From Gemmatimonadota bacterium (GTDB lineage: Bacteria; Gemmatimonadota; Gemmatimonadetes; Palauibacterales; KS3-K002), in the NCBI GenBank assembly GCA_020344215.1, contig CP070815.1, positions 3,866,199-3,930,198 on the forward strand: DNA of 64,000 bases, in the 5' to 3' direction. Shown piece by piece: positions 51,680 through 61,464 of the stretch; the first letter of the stretch is position 1, and each line of letters starts with the position of its first letter. Under the pieces are notes generated by a model. It made no database searches. It saw only the letters and a list, made by a program, of their open reading frames with translations, and was not told the DNA's origin. The translations under genes and the position numbers were made by a program.

Positions 51680-52960
51680 GTGGACGCGGACACTGGTTTC
51701 CTACTTGGAGTGATAGGGCTGGGTGTCGCGATGGCGCTCATCTATGTCGTCAAGTCGCTGATCGTGATTTGCCAGCCCAACGAGATGGTCGTGATAACGG
51801 GCCGCAAGCGGCTGACCGCCGACGGGCGCCGGGCGGGCTACCGGCTGTTGCACGGCGGCCGGACGCTGCGGGTGCCGATCGTCGAGCGCGTCGCGAGGCT
51901 CGACCTGACGACGCTGCCCATCGAGGTCGTCGTCAAGAACGCCTACTCGAAGGGCGGCATCCCGCTCATCGTCCATGGCATCGCCAACGTGAAGATCAGC
52001 GCGCGCGATCCCGTCGCGCACAACGCCGTGGAGCGCATGCTCGAGAAGCCGTTCGAGGAGGTAATGCAGATCGCCAAGGACACGCTCGAGGGTAACCTGC
52101 GCGGCGTGCTGGCGACGCTGACGCCCGAGGAGGTGAACGAGGACCGGCTCAAGTTCGCCCATGTGCTGATCGAGGAAGCTGACGAGGACATGAAGAAGCT
52201 GGGCCTCGAGCTCGACACGATGAAGATCCAGAACGTCACCGACGAGGTGAACTACCTCGACTCGATCGGCCGGCAGCAGACCGCTGATATCCTCAAGAAG
52301 GCACGCGTGGCCGAGGCGGAGCGCTTCTCAGAGGCCGAGCAGACCGAGGCGGCGGCGCGCCAGGCGGCCGAGATCGCCAAGATCCAGGCGGACCTCGCCA
52401 TCGTCGAGAAGAACAACGAGCTACGTGTGCGCACCGCCGAGCTCGAGGCCGCCGCGCTGGCCAAGGAAAAGGCGGCCCCGGTCGCCGGTGAGAAGGCCAA
52501 GACGATCGCCGAGCAGGACCTGCAGCAGGAGCGGATCGCCCTTGAGGGGCGGCGGCTGGAGGCCGACGTCCTGCTGCCCGCTCGGGCCGAGCGCGAGGCG
52601 ATGGAGGAGCGCGCCAAGGGTGCGGCGGCTTCGATCACCGAGGATGGTAGGGCGCGGCTGTTCGTGCTGGGCGAGATGATCAAGCTCTACCTCGGCGCTG
52701 GCACAGAGGCAGAGCGCATCTTCATCCTCAACATGCTCCCCGAGATCATCAGCGAGCTGTCCAGCGCGGTGGAGGGCATCGACATCGATCGGCTGACCGT
52801 GATCGATTCGGGCGAAGGCTCGGGCGTGGCGAACGCGGCGAATCAGTTTCCGGCAGCGATCATCAAGCTGACCGAGCAGATCGAGAACGCGACGGGCGTG
52901 AATATTCTCAGTCGGCTGCAAAGTGGGGACAGCGCGCAGGTGGAGGAAACAACGGGGTAG
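51680..52960 (+). CDS. Flotillin-like SPFH domain protein
   Basis: This 426-residue protein has an N-terminal membrane helix (about residues 7-30), an SPFH/band 7 domain (about 33-215, with QPNEMVVITGRKR and GIPLIVHGIANVKIS), and a long Ala/Glu-rich coiled coil typical of flotillins (VRTAELEAAALAKEKAAP and RRLEADVLLPARAEREAMEERAKG). The tail has a helical EIISELSSAVEGID segment. Flotillins scaffold membrane domains and form oligomers. The start is a GTG after GAGGGT. With the YqiJ-like gene it forms the classic NfeD/flotillin pair, split here by a repeat hairpin. Confidence 0.9.
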   Translation: MDADTGFLLGVIGLGVAMALIYVVKSLIVICQPNEMVVITGRKRLTADGRRAGYRLLHGGRTLRVPIVERVARLDLTTLPIEVVVKNAYSKGGIPLIVHGIANVKISARDPVAHNAVERMLEKPFEEVMQIAKDTLEGNLRGVLATLTPEEVNEDRLKFAHVLIEEADEDMKKLGLELDTMKIQNVTDEVNYLDSIGRQQTADILKKARVAEAERFSEAEQTEAAARQAAEIAKIQADLAIVEKNNELRVRTAELEAAALAKEKAAPVAGEKAKTIAEQDLQQERIALEGRRLEADVLLPARAEREAMEERAKGAAASITEDGRARLFVLGEMIKLYLGAGTEAERIFILNMLPEIISELSSAVEGIDIDRLTVIDSGEGSGVANAANQFPAAIIKLTEQIENATGVNILSRLQSGDSAQVEETTG

Positions 52961-52970
52961 GGTCGGGTAC

Positions 52971-53055
52971 GGAATGTAAAATGTAGAATACTGAATACTG
53001 AACTCCGAAATCTCTTCTACATTCAGTATTCAGTATTCTACGTTCAGCATTCGGA
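52971..53055. repeat. Heptamer repeat with perfect 20-bp stem, locus 13
   Basis: The left arm (52971-53005) has GAATAC/TGAATAC units, and the right arm (53021-53055) has ATTCAGT twice, ATTCTAC, GTTCAGC, ATTCGGA. Bases 52983-53002 and 53022-53041 pair perfectly over 20 bp with a 19-base loop. It lies between the convergent flotillin and CapA genes. Confidence 0.9.
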
Positions 53056-53059
53056 GCCG

Positions 53060-54325
53060 TTATCGTCCTGGCTGCTCTATCACGCCCGTTGTACCGACCG
53101 TTCCGGCTGTCTGCGCGAAATCCAGCCGACCCAACGAATCCACCAGAAACGCGCCTCTTCCCGCGGGATCGATCTGCACCAAGCCCGGCGGCACCTGGTA
53201 CGTCGACCGGAACTCGACGTCGCTGAGACGGCCGGCGCGATCGATCGACGCGCAGGCGATCCCGCCGATGTTCCCCGGCTCCTGCATGTTGAACGGTCCG
53301 TAGGTGAGCAGATTGCCCAGCGAGTAGAAGACGAGGGCGTCGCCGCGCCACTCCGCCCCCCTGAGCACGTGCGGTCCGTGCCCGATCACCAGCGCGGCGC
53401 CCGATTCGACCGCGGCGCGGGCGATGGCCACCGAGTTGCCGCGGTCCTCTCCGAGGAAGATCTCGGTCTGGTTCGGCGTGCGCTGAGCGCCGCGGCCCTC
53501 GGCTCCGACGTGCATGCTCACCACGACGCGGCCGTAGCGGGCGAACGCTCGGGCGACGTGCCGGCGCACAGCGCTCAGGTCGCGGGGGTCGGGACCGGCG
53601 AGGAAGGGGCTGAACCCGAGGACGGCGACGGTGTCTCCCGCCGGTGTGGCGACGAGCGTCGCTAGCGTGTCGGCACCCGTCAGATGGGCGCCGGCTGCGC
53701 CCAGGTGGCTGAGCGTTGCGGCAAAGCCCGGGTAGCCCGCGTCCATGGCGTGATTGTTGGCCACGTTGGCCACGAAGGCGGCGTCAGCGGCGAGCCGGCG
53801 CAGGGCGGCGGCCGAGCCGACGGGTTGGCGAAAGGCGTAGCAGCGGGTCGAGCTCGGCCGGCACTTCCGCGGCGCCGGGCCCTCACCGATCGCACCCTCG
53901 ACGTTCAGCAGCACGACGTCGGCGTCACGGACCAACGGGCCGAGCGGCGCCAGAAGGGAGTCGGGGTCAGGGAAGGGGGGGACGTCGTAGCCGAGCCGGG
54001 CCGCCGCCCTGGCCGCCCACAGCGTATCGAGATTGTTGCCGAGCAGAACGTCGCCGCCCGCGCAGATGCGGACCGCGCGCTCTGCGGGGGCACCAGCGGC
54101 TGGCGGCGTCGTGTCGGCGGGCCCAGGCAGCTGCGCCTCCGGCTGAGGGACGGCCTCCGGCTGCTCGGGGGCGGCCTGGGGCTCGGGAGTCGGCGGCTCG
54201 GCCTCGGGTGGGCCCGGCGGGCAGCCGAGCAGCGCGAGTAGTAGGAGCGCCCCTGCTGCCGCCACCGCCCGCCTGGGGGCCGTGCCGCGGGATGGGGCGC
54301 CCAACGTCAGCGTCTCAACTCTCAA
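53060..54325 (-). CDS. CapA family lipoprotein (metallophosphatase-like)
   Basis: This 421-residue protein has a lipoprotein signal (LLLLALLGCPPG), a Pro/Glu-rich spacer and a CapA-type domain related to poly-gamma-glutamate synthesis proteins and calcineurin-like phosphatases. Metal-site motifs are GGDVLLGNN, LLNVEGAIG, VANVANNHAMD, VVSMHVGAEG and VIGHGPHVL. No other capsule gene is nearby, so poly-glutamate synthesis is not implied. The TTG at 54325 overlaps the metG end by 11 bp; another TTG at 54304 is as good. The N-terminal boundary is therefore uncertain. Confidence 0.85.
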   Translation of the reverse strand: MRVETLTLGAPSRGTAPRRAVAAAGALLLLALLGCPPGPPEAEPPTPEPQAAPEQPEAVPQPEAQLPGPADTTPPAAGAPAERAVRICAGGDVLLGNNLDTLWAARAAARLGYDVPPFPDPDSLLAPLGPLVRDADVVLLNVEGAIGEGPAPRKCRPSSTRCYAFRQPVGSAAALRRLAADAAFVANVANNHAMDAGYPGFAATLSHLGAAGAHLTGADTLATLVATPAGDTVAVLGFSPFLAGPDPRDLSAVRRHVARAFARYGRVVVSMHVGAEGRGAQRTPNQTEIFLGEDRGNSVAIARAAVESGAALVIGHGPHVLRGAEWRGDALVFYSLGNLLTYGPFNMQEPGNIGGIACASIDRAGRLSDVEFRSTYQVPPGLVQIDPAGRGAFLVDSLGRLDFAQTAGTVGTTGVIEQPGR

Positions 54326-55814
54326 TCTTGGGGAATAGCACCGCCTGCCGGCTCACCGCGCTACCGGTCAGGTCGAGGTCGGTGTAGGCGTCGAGCCGCG
54401 GGACCTCGTCCTGGCGGCCGAGGGCGTTCCACAGCTCGCGGCTCTTGCCGGGCATGAAGGGGCTGAGCAGCAGGGCCAGCCGGCCGAGCGCCCGGGCCAA
54501 GCTGCCGAGGACGGTGTCGAGCTGAGCGCTACCCGACTCGTCCTTGGCCAGCTTCCACGGGGCTTGCTCCTCGATGAAGCCGTTGGCGGCACGGGCCAAC
54601 TCGATGGCGGCTATAATACCCCGGTGGAGCAGGTAGCCGTCCATTGCCTCGCGGTAGGCGGCCAGCACCTCGGCGCCGCGCCGGTCGAGGCTGGTTCCCT
54701 CACCGCCTGGGACAGCGGCGTTGCGGTACTTGTGGATCATCGCCAGCGTGCGGTTCGCCAGGTTGCCCAGGTCGTTCGCCAGTTCGGCATTGTAGACATC
54801 GTCGAAGCGCTGCCAGGTAAAGTCGGCGTCGCCGTCCCAGGGGACCTCGCGCAGCAGGTAATAGCGCAGTGGGTCGGGGCCGTAGCGCTCGGTGGCGCTC
54901 TCCAGGGTCACCGGTGCACCGGCCGACTTCGAGAGCTTCCTGCCGCCCCAGTGGATGTAGCCGTGCGCCCAGACGGTCGCGGGCAGCTCTACACCGGCGG
55001 CCATGAGCATCGCCGGCCAGATGATGCAGTGGTGGCGCGTGATCCCCTTGCCGATGACGTGCAGGCTTGCCGGCCACCACTCGCCGTGCCGATCCTCGGG
55101 GAATCCTACGGCCGACAGGTAATTGATGAGGGCATCGTACCAGACGTAGACGGCATGCTGCTCGTCGTCGGGGAAGCGGATGCCCCACTCCCGCTGCGGC
55201 CGCGACACCGACACGTCCTGGAGCCCTTCCTCGAGGACGTTGCGGATCTCGTTGCGCCGGATCTCCGGCTGCACGAACTCGGGGTGCCGGTCGATGTGCT
55301 CGAGCAACGCGTCACGAAAGGCGGACAGCCTGAAGAAGTAGTTGTCCTCTCTTGTCCAGGAGATCTCGCGGTCCGGATGCTCCGGGCAGCGGCGGTCGAC
55401 CAGGTCCTTCTCCTGCTTGAAGGTCTCGCAGCGCTCGCAATAGTAGCCCTCGTAAGTGCCCTCGTAGATGTAGCCAGCCTTCTTCGTGCGCTCGACCATC
55501 TCGACCACGGCCTTCACGTGACGCGGCTCCGTCGTGCGGATGAAGTCGTCATGACTGATCTCGAGACGCTTCCAAACGTCCTCGAACACGACCGCCAACT
55601 GATCCACCCACTCTTGCGGTCTCAGACCCGCTTCGGCTGCCGGCTCGAGGATTGTCTGGGAGTTCTCGTCCATGCCGATGACGAAGTGGACATCGTCGCC
55701 GCACAGCCGCCGGTACCGCGCGATGACATCGGCGCCGATCTTCTCGAAGGCGTGACCCAGGTGCGGGTCGCCGTTGGAATAGTCGATCGCTGTGGTGATG
55801 TAGAATCTCGACAA
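54315..55814 (-). CDS. metG: Methionyl-tRNA synthetase
   Basis: MetRS charges tRNA-Met. The 499-residue protein has the class I HIGH motif as DPHLGHAFE and a KMSKS-type loop as GRKLSKSAGA, with a cysteine knuckle (CERC, then CPEH) in the connective domain and a helical anticodon domain. It lacks the C-terminal tRNA-binding OB domain found in longer MetRS. The start is a TTG that begins the family-type SRFYITTAIDYSNG, with GAGG 8 bases upstream. Ten bases separate it from the PSP1 gene. Confidence 0.95.
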   Translation of the reverse strand: MSRFYITTAIDYSNGDPHLGHAFEKIGADVIARYRRLCGDDVHFVIGMDENSQTILEPAAEAGLRPQEWVDQLAVVFEDVWKRLEISHDDFIRTTEPRHVKAVVEMVERTKKAGYIYEGTYEGYYCERCETFKQEKDLVDRRCPEHPDREISWTREDNYFFRLSAFRDALLEHIDRHPEFVQPEIRRNEIRNVLEEGLQDVSVSRPQREWGIRFPDDEQHAVYVWYDALINYLSAVGFPEDRHGEWWPASLHVIGKGITRHHCIIWPAMLMAAGVELPATVWAHGYIHWGGRKLSKSAGAPVTLESATERYGPDPLRYYLLREVPWDGDADFTWQRFDDVYNAELANDLGNLANRTLAMIHKYRNAAVPGGEGTSLDRRGAEVLAAYREAMDGYLLHRGIIAAIELARAANGFIEEQAPWKLAKDESGSAQLDTVLGSLARALGRLALLLSPFMPGKSRELWNALGRQDEVPRLDAYTDLDLTGSAVSRQAVLFPKIES

Positions 55815-55824
55815 GGCCCGCGCC

Positions 55825-56814
55825 TCAGTTCTTGCGTGCGCTCCTGCGTGCCTCCGCCGTCTCGCGCTTCAGTTCCTCGAGCGCCACCGTCCGCAGCTCG
55901 CCTGAGGGTCCCTTCAGCGTCACGCGGTTCGTGAAGATGCCGACCGAGACCACTTCCTCCTGGCCCAGCGACGTGCGCACCTGCCGCCCTTCCTTCGGGA
56001 AGCGCTTGCGCGCCTGGACGTAGAAGTCGTGCTCGTAGCGCAGCGAGCACATGAGCCGCCCGCACGCCCCGGAGATCTGCGAGGGGTTGAGCGATAGGTT
56101 CTGGTCTTTCGCCAACTGCAGCGTCACCGGCTTGAGTTCCGGAAGCCAGTTCGAGGAGCAGAGCTGGCGGCCACAGCGCCCGACGCCGTCCAGCCGCTTC
56201 GCCTCATCTCGGACGCCGATCTGCTTCAGCTCGATACGGGTTCGGTACTTCTTCGCCAGGCTGCGGACCAGAGTGCGGAAATCGACGCGCTTGTCGGCGG
56301 TGAAGTAGATGATCAGCTTGTTGCGGTCCCACTGCCACTCGGCGTCGCTGATCTTCATCTTGAGGTCGTGCTCCAGCACCATGCCGCGGACCTCGCGGCG
56401 GATCCTGCTCTCCTCGTCCCGCAGGTCGTAGGCCCGCTCGACGTCGACGGGTGCCGCGCGCCTCAAGACCCTGCGGCCGGGCAGGCTGCTCGGGTTGCAG
56501 CCGTCGCAGGCCTCGCACTTCTGCCGCGCCAGCTTGTCGGCGGCGCTGACCAGGCCGAGGTCCTGGCCGCGGTCCGCTTCGACGACGACGTACTCGTGCA
56601 GTCGTAGCGGGGGCGTCACGTGCGCCGTGTAGAAATCGCGGCGCTTGCCCTTGAAGAGGACCTCGATGAATTGGGGCTGCGGGCCTCTCGAGATGATCCC
56701 GTGCGCGGGCGTCGGCGCCTCAACGGCTGCTACGGTCTCGGCGGCGTCTTCCGCGACCTCTTCGGCAACTTCCTCGACCGGGCGATCGTTCGTGTCGGGC
56801 GCTCGATCAATCAC
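55825..56814 (-). CDS. PSP1 domain protein (RicT/YaaT-like)
   Basis: This 329-residue protein has an acidic N-terminal tail (1-40) and a PSP1 domain: QFIEVLFKGKRRDFYTAH, LHEYVVVEADRGQDLG and, later, FTADKRVDFRTLVRSLAKKYRTRIELKQIGVRDEAK. Conserved cysteines occur in CEACDGC, GRCGRQLCSS and GACGRLMCSL. In Bacillus the homologue YaaT (RicT) is part of a complex with iron-sulfur clusters that affects RNA processing and competence. The GTG start overlaps accA by 8 bases. It lies between accA and metG in an apparent operon. Confidence 0.88.
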   Translation of the reverse strand: MIDRAPDTNDRPVEEVAEEVAEDAAETVAAVEAPTPAHGIISRGPQPQFIEVLFKGKRRDFYTAHVTPPLRLHEYVVVEADRGQDLGLVSAADKLARQKCEACDGCNPSSLPGRRVLRRAAPVDVERAYDLRDEESRIRREVRGMVLEHDLKMKISDAEWQWDRNKLIIYFTADKRVDFRTLVRSLAKKYRTRIELKQIGVRDEAKRLDGVGRCGRQLCSSNWLPELKPVTLQLAKDQNLSLNPSQISGACGRLMCSLRYEHDFYVQARKRFPKEGRQVRTSLGQEEVVSVGIFTNRVTLKGPSGELRTVALEELKRETAEARRSARKN

Positions 56815-57769
56815 CGGCCCACGCCCCCATCTTGCGGTACTTTGCGTAGCGACCTTGGAGCAGCAGGTCGACGGGCAGACCGTGCAGCTCGTCGATATTC
56901 CTTATCAGAGCTTCCTTCAAAGTCTGCGCCGCGTTCTCCCAGTCCTTGTGAGCGCCGCCCGCTGGCTCGCCGATCACTTCGTCGATCACGCCCAGCGCGT
57001 GCAGGTCGGGCGCAGTGAGCTTGAGCGCCGAGGCGGCTTTCGAGCGCGCCTCCTCCGTGTTCTCCTTCCAGAGGATCGAGGCGCACCCCTCGGGTGAGAT
57101 GACCGAGTAGATCGCGTACTCGAGCATAAGGATGCGGTCGGCAACGGAAAGACCCAGCGCGCCACCGCTACCGCCCTCGCCGATCACCGCCGCGAGGATC
57201 GGGACCTCGATAAGCGACATCTCGAGCAGGTTGCGGGCGATCGCTTCCGCCTGACCCCGCTCCTCGGCCCCGATACCCGGGTACGCCGCCGGCGTGTCGA
57301 TGACGGTGATCACCGGGCGCCCGAACTTCTGCGCCATGCGCATCATGCGGAGCGCTTTTCGGTAGCCCTCCGGGTGCATCATGGCGAAGTTGCGCTTCAG
57401 GTTCTCTTTCGTGTTCCGGCCCTTCTGTTGAGCGATCACCATTACCGAGCGGCCGTCGAGTCGACCCCAGCCGCAGACCACAGCCGGGTCGTCTCGGAAG
57501 GCGCGGTCACCGTGCAGCTCGACGAAGTCGGTGAAGATACGCTCGATCATGTCGAGCGCGTGCGGACGCTGCTGGTGCCGCGCGATCAGCACCCGCTCCA
57601 TGGGAGTCAGCGTCTGGAAGGTCTCGGCGTGCAACTCCTCCAGGCGGGCCTCCAGCTTCTTGAGCTCAGCTTCCACGTCGAGCCCCCGCTCGCTGGCCAG
57701 CTCTTTCAGCTGCCCGATCCGGGCCACGACGTCCCCGATCGAGCGCTCGAAGTCCTGATGAGATGCCAT
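56807..57769 (-). CDS. accA: Acetyl-CoA carboxylase carboxyltransferase subunit alpha
   Basis: AccA works with AccD to transfer the carboxyl group from biotin to acetyl-CoA in fatty acid synthesis. The 320-residue protein matches the family in length and motifs: RHQQRPHALDMIERIFTDF, RGQAEAIARNL, the glycine-rich IGEGGSGGALGL and SVISPEGCASILW. No accD, accB or accC lies in the window. It is followed by the overlapping PSP1 gene and preceded by dnaE, an arrangement also seen in other bacteria. Confidence 0.95.
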   Translation of the reverse strand: MASHQDFERSIGDVVARIGQLKELASERGLDVEAELKKLEARLEELHAETFQTLTPMERVLIARHQQRPHALDMIERIFTDFVELHGDRAFRDDPAVVCGWGRLDGRSVMVIAQQKGRNTKENLKRNFAMMHPEGYRKALRMMRMAQKFGRPVITVIDTPAAYPGIGAEERGQAEAIARNLLEMSLIEVPILAAVIGEGGSGGALGLSVADRILMLEYAIYSVISPEGCASILWKENTEEARSKAASALKLTAPDLHALGVIDEVIGEPAGGAHKDWENAAQTLKEALIRNIDELHGLPVDLLLQGRYAKYRKMGAWAGD

Positions 57770-57860
57770 AAACCGCTGCCCTACAGGTAACTACGAGTAC
57801 GGCGGAAGTGTGTTAAGATAGCACAAGTCACGGGGAAGCACAGGGGCGGGCGGGGAAAAA

Positions 57861-57945
57861 CGGGAATTCGGGGTTAGGTAAACGCCGGCGACCGGCCGCG
57901 CAGGTCACCTCCCCACCTCCCGAACTCCCCGAGTCCCCGAATCAA
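57861..57945. repeat. Degenerate repeat between dnaE and accA, locus 14
   Basis: CGGGAATTCGGGG on the left faces a right arm with CCCGAACT, CCCCGAGT, CCCCGAAT units (57918-57942), close to an 8-bp period. The stop of dnaE lies at its right edge. The match is weaker than at the main loci. Confidence 0.5.
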
Positions 57946-60900
57946 CTTCTCGCGACCTCCACCAAGCGCACGCGCCCTTCTCCGAGCACCGCCCGCAGCT
58001 CCGCCAGCACCGAGGGGACCGGGGCGACGTGCAGCGCTCGCGAGCGGAGACGCGAGTGCTCCTCGCTTCCGTTGCGCAGGACGACCTGGATCGGCGCCGG
58101 CCCGGGGTGGGCGCGGGCGATCTTGATCGCCTGCTCCAGGCGCTCCGAGTCGAACTCCGAGGAGCTGGAGAGTTCCAGGCAGACGGCCACGCGCCCGCTC
58201 TCGTAGACCCCCTCCAGTGGGATCGCATCGTCGAGGAAGAGCGGCGGGTCGCCTTCGTCGCGCTCGCGGCCCGAGACGCTTCCCCTCAACAGCACGGGCT
58301 TGCCTGGCTCCAGCGTTTCGCGGTTCTTGCTCCAGGCATCGCGGAAGGCCAGTGCCGTGGCCGTGCCGTTGTAGTCCTCGAACACCAGGCGCGCCCACTC
58401 CGAGCCGTCCTTGCGCGAGATGCGCCGCGACAGCTCGGTGACCACGCAGGCGATCTCCACCTTCCTGTCGCGCCGCTCCGCCAGGTTGCTGGCGTTCGTG
58501 CGCTGTGCGTAGAGCTCGACCAAGTCGCGATGCGCATCGAGCGGGTGGCCCGACACGAAGAAGCCGACCAGCTCTTTCTCACGCGCCAGCTTGTCCGCCT
58601 CCGGCCACTCCGGGATCTTGGGCAACGGCGGCTCCCTGCTCCCGCCGTCCTCAGCGTCGCCGCCGAACAGGCTGACCTGGCCGGTCTCACGTTCACGCTG
58701 CTGCAGCTGCGCCTCGCGCAGCGTGGCCTCGAGTCCCTCCACTTGGGCGGCACGGGAGCCGAGCCCGTCGAGTGCGCCGGCCCCGATCAGCGCCTCGATG
58801 ACCCGCTTGTTGTTGAGCCGCAGGTCGACCCTGCTACAGAAGTCGAAGAGCGAGATGAAGGCCCCGTCTTGGCGGCGTGCCGAGATGATCGAGTCAATGG
58901 CGGAGCGACCGACGCCGCGGATCGCACCGAGGCCGAAGCGGATGCTGCGATCGCTTACGACCGTGAACTTGTAGCCGGACTCGTTCACGTGCGGCGGCAT
59001 GACCTCCAGTCCCAGCGAGCGGCACTGGTTGATGTAGCCGACCACCTTGTCGGTGTTTCCGATCTCCGACGAGAGCAGCGCCGCCATGAACTCGGCCGGG
59101 TAGTGCCGCTTGAGCCAGGCCGTCCGGTACGACAGAACGGCGTAGGCGGCGGCGTGCGCCTTGTTGAAGCCGTAGCGGCCGAACGTCTCGAGCAGCGATG
59201 CGATGTGCTCCGCGTCTCGCTTGCGGACCCCGCGCTCCACGGCGCGCCCGATGAAGCGGTCCAGCTCCTGGCGGATGAGCACCGGGTCCTTCTTGCCTAC
59301 CGCCTTGCGCAGTACGTCCGCTTCGGCGAGGCTGAACCCGGCCAGCTCGTTCGCGGCGCGCATCACCTGCTCCTGGTAGGTGATCACGCCGTAGGTCGGC
59401 TCCAGCACGCCTGCCAGCGTCTCGTGCGGGTAGCTCACCGGCTCCGCTCCGCGCTTGCGGCGGATGTAGACATCGGTCATGCCGGAATCAAGGGGACCCG
59501 GCCGGATGAGCGCGTTGACCGCGATCAGGTCGTCGAAGCGGTCGCAGCGCATCGCGCGCAGCTTCTCGGTCGCCAGCGACGACTCGAACTGGAAGACGCC
59601 GGCCGTGGCGCCGCTGGCCAGCATCTCGTACACCTCGGGATCGTCGAGCCCCAGAGCGTCCCAATCGACCGCGAGGCCGTGGCGTTCCTCGACCGCCGCC
59701 GCGGCGTCGCTGATGACGGTGAGCGTCTTCAGACCGAGGAAGTCGAACTTCAGCATCCCGGCCTTCTCGAGGCTCACCATGTCGTACTGGGTGATTACCA
59801 GGTCACCGTTCTCCGAGTCGCTGCCGAGGCCGCGCGTCGTCGCGCTCATCACCGGCACGTACTCGGCCAGCGGGCCGGGCGCTATGACGACACCGGCGGC
59901 ATGGACCGACGTGTGGCGCGACAGGCCCTCGAGCGTGGCGGCGTAGTCGAGCAGCTCCTTGTAGCGCGGTTCTTCCTTGTACAGAGCCTTAAGCTCCTCA
60001 ACGCGCTTGACCGCCTCCTTCACGCTAAGCGAGTAGCCGGGCGAACTGGGGATGAGCTTGGCGATCCGATCCGTCTCCGCTGGCGTGAAGCCGAGGGTGC
60101 GGCCCACGTCGCGAACCACCGCGCGTGCCTGCATCGTCCCGAAGGTCACGATCTGGCCGACGGAATCGGCGCCGTACTTCGACCTGACGTACTCGATGAC
60201 CTCACCGCGCCGCTCGTAGCAGAAGTCGACGTCGATGTCGGGCATCGAGATGCGGTCCGGGTTGAGAAAGCGCTCGAACAGCAGCCCGAAACGCAGCGGG
60301 TCGATGTCGGTTATCCGCAGCGCGTAGGCGACTAGCGACCCGGCCGCCGAGCCGCGACCTGGACCCACCGGCACACCCGCTTCTCGGGCGGCGCGGATAA
60401 AATCCCAGACGATCAGGAAGTAACCGCTGTAGCCGGTGCGTGTGATGACGTCGAGTTCATAGTGGAGCCGCTCGCGGATCTTTTGCGGCAGCGGGTCGCC
60501 GTAGCGTTCCTTGGCACCACTGTCCGCCAGCTTGCGCAGCAGATCATCCTCAGACTCGTAGTCGTCCGGGCGGGGGAACTCCGGCAGGTGGACCTTCTCC
60601 TCGAACTCGACGTTGCAGAGCTCGGCGACGGCCAGCGTGTTCTCGATGACCTCGGGCCGGTCGGGGAACAGCGACGCCATCTCCTCCGTCGACTTGAAGT
60701 AGCTCTCCTGACCGTAGAAGCGCAGCCGCTTCGGGTCGTCCCGATCCTTGCCGGTCCCGATGCAGAGGAGGATGTCGTGCGCATCGGCGTCCTGGCGGTG
60801 CAGGTAGTGGGCGTCGTTGGTGGCCAAGATGGGAAGGCCCAGGTCGTTCGCTAGCTGGAACACGCCGTCGCGCACCTTCTCTTCGCCGGGGATGCCGTGG

Positions 60901-61433
60901 TCCTGGACCTCGAGCCAGTAGTAGCCCTCACCGAAGAGGCGCGCGTGCCACTCCGCCGCGCTCCGCGCTTTCTCGTACTGGTCCTGCAGCAGGTAGAGCG
61001 CCAGCTCGCCCGACATGCAGGCTGAGAGGCAGACGAGGCCGGCGGCGTACTCTTCGAGAACCTTGTGGTCGATGCGCGGCCGCCTGTAGAAGCCCTCGGC
61101 CTGCCCGATCGAGACGAGCCTCACCAGGTTGTGGTAGCCCGTCAGATCGCGGGCGAGCAGGACGAGGTGCGCGTAGTCTTGAGGCGCGTCGGGCGGCTTC
61201 TCCTTCGAGCGATGGTCGCCGAACGCCACGTAGGCCTCGCAGCCGATGATCGGCTTGACCCCTTTCGCCCGCGCCGTCTCGTAGAAGTGGTAAGCGCCGT
61301 GCAGGTTCCCGTGGTCTGTTAGCGCGAGGGCCGGCATGCCAAGCTCGACGGAGCGGTCGACTAGCGACTCCAGCTTGTTGGCACCGTCGAGCAGAGAGAA
61401 CTCGCTATGACAATGAAGGTGAACGAACGTCAT
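57942..61433 (-). CDS. dnaE: DNA polymerase III subunit alpha
   Basis: DnaE is the replicative polymerase. The 1163-residue protein has an N-terminal PHP domain (HLHCHSEFSLLDG), the palm with the catalytic aspartates in MPDIDVDFC, a second acidic site further on, the helix-hairpin-helix region (ALIGAGALDGLG) and an OB fold near the C-terminus (about residues 1000-1080). This is the DnaE1 layout, not PolC. Length is normal. The ATG at 61431-61433 has no clear ribosome binding site and follows a large octamer repeat array, so its control region is partly repeat-made. Confidence 0.96.
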   Translation of the reverse strand: MTFVHLHCHSEFSLLDGANKLESLVDRSVELGMPALALTDHGNLHGAYHFYETARAKGVKPIIGCEAYVAFGDHRSKEKPPDAPQDYAHLVLLARDLTGYHNLVRLVSIGQAEGFYRRPRIDHKVLEEYAAGLVCLSACMSGELALYLLQDQYEKARSAAEWHARLFGEGYYWLEVQDHGIPGEEKVRDGVFQLANDLGLPILATNDAHYLHRQDADAHDILLCIGTGKDRDDPKRLRFYGQESYFKSTEEMASLFPDRPEVIENTLAVAELCNVEFEEKVHLPEFPRPDDYESEDDLLRKLADSGAKERYGDPLPQKIRERLHYELDVITRTGYSGYFLIVWDFIRAAREAGVPVGPGRGSAAGSLVAYALRITDIDPLRFGLLFERFLNPDRISMPDIDVDFCYERRGEVIEYVRSKYGADSVGQIVTFGTMQARAVVRDVGRTLGFTPAETDRIAKLIPSSPGYSLSVKEAVKRVEELKALYKEEPRYKELLDYAATLEGLSRHTSVHAAGVVIAPGPLAEYVPVMSATTRGLGSDSENGDLVITQYDMVSLEKAGMLKFDFLGLKTLTVISDAAAAVEERHGLAVDWDALGLDDPEVYEMLASGATAGVFQFESSLATEKLRAMRCDRFDDLIAVNALIRPGPLDSGMTDVYIRRKRGAEPVSYPHETLAGVLEPTYGVITYQEQVMRAANELAGFSLAEADVLRKAVGKKDPVLIRQELDRFIGRAVERGVRKRDAEHIASLLETFGRYGFNKAHAAAYAVLSYRTAWLKRHYPAEFMAALLSSEIGNTDKVVGYINQCRSLGLEVMPPHVNESGYKFTVVSDRSIRFGLGAIRGVGRSAIDSIISARRQDGAFISLFDFCSRVDLRLNNKRVIEALIGAGALDGLGSRAAQVEGLEATLREAQLQQRERETGQVSLFGGDAEDGGSREPPLPKIPEWPEADKLAREKELVGFFVSGHPLDAHRDLVELYAQRTNASNLAERRDRKVEIACVVTELSRRISRKDGSEWARLVFEDYNGTATALAFRDAWSKNRETLEPGKPVLLRGSVSGRERDEGDPPLFLDDAIPLEGVYESGRVAVCLELSSSSEFDSERLEQAIKIARAHPGPAPIQVVLRNGSEEHSRLRSRALHVAPVPSVLAELRAVLGEGRVRLVEVARS

Positions 61434-61464
61434 GTTGTTAATGGCGAGGCGGGAATGCGAAATC

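Noticed and set aside
58029..60335. Long plus-strand open frame opposite dnaE
   Set aside because: It mirrors the dnaE reading frame in GC-rich DNA and shows no domain; the same holds for frames opposite uvrA (27508-29316) and fadJ (44162-46090).
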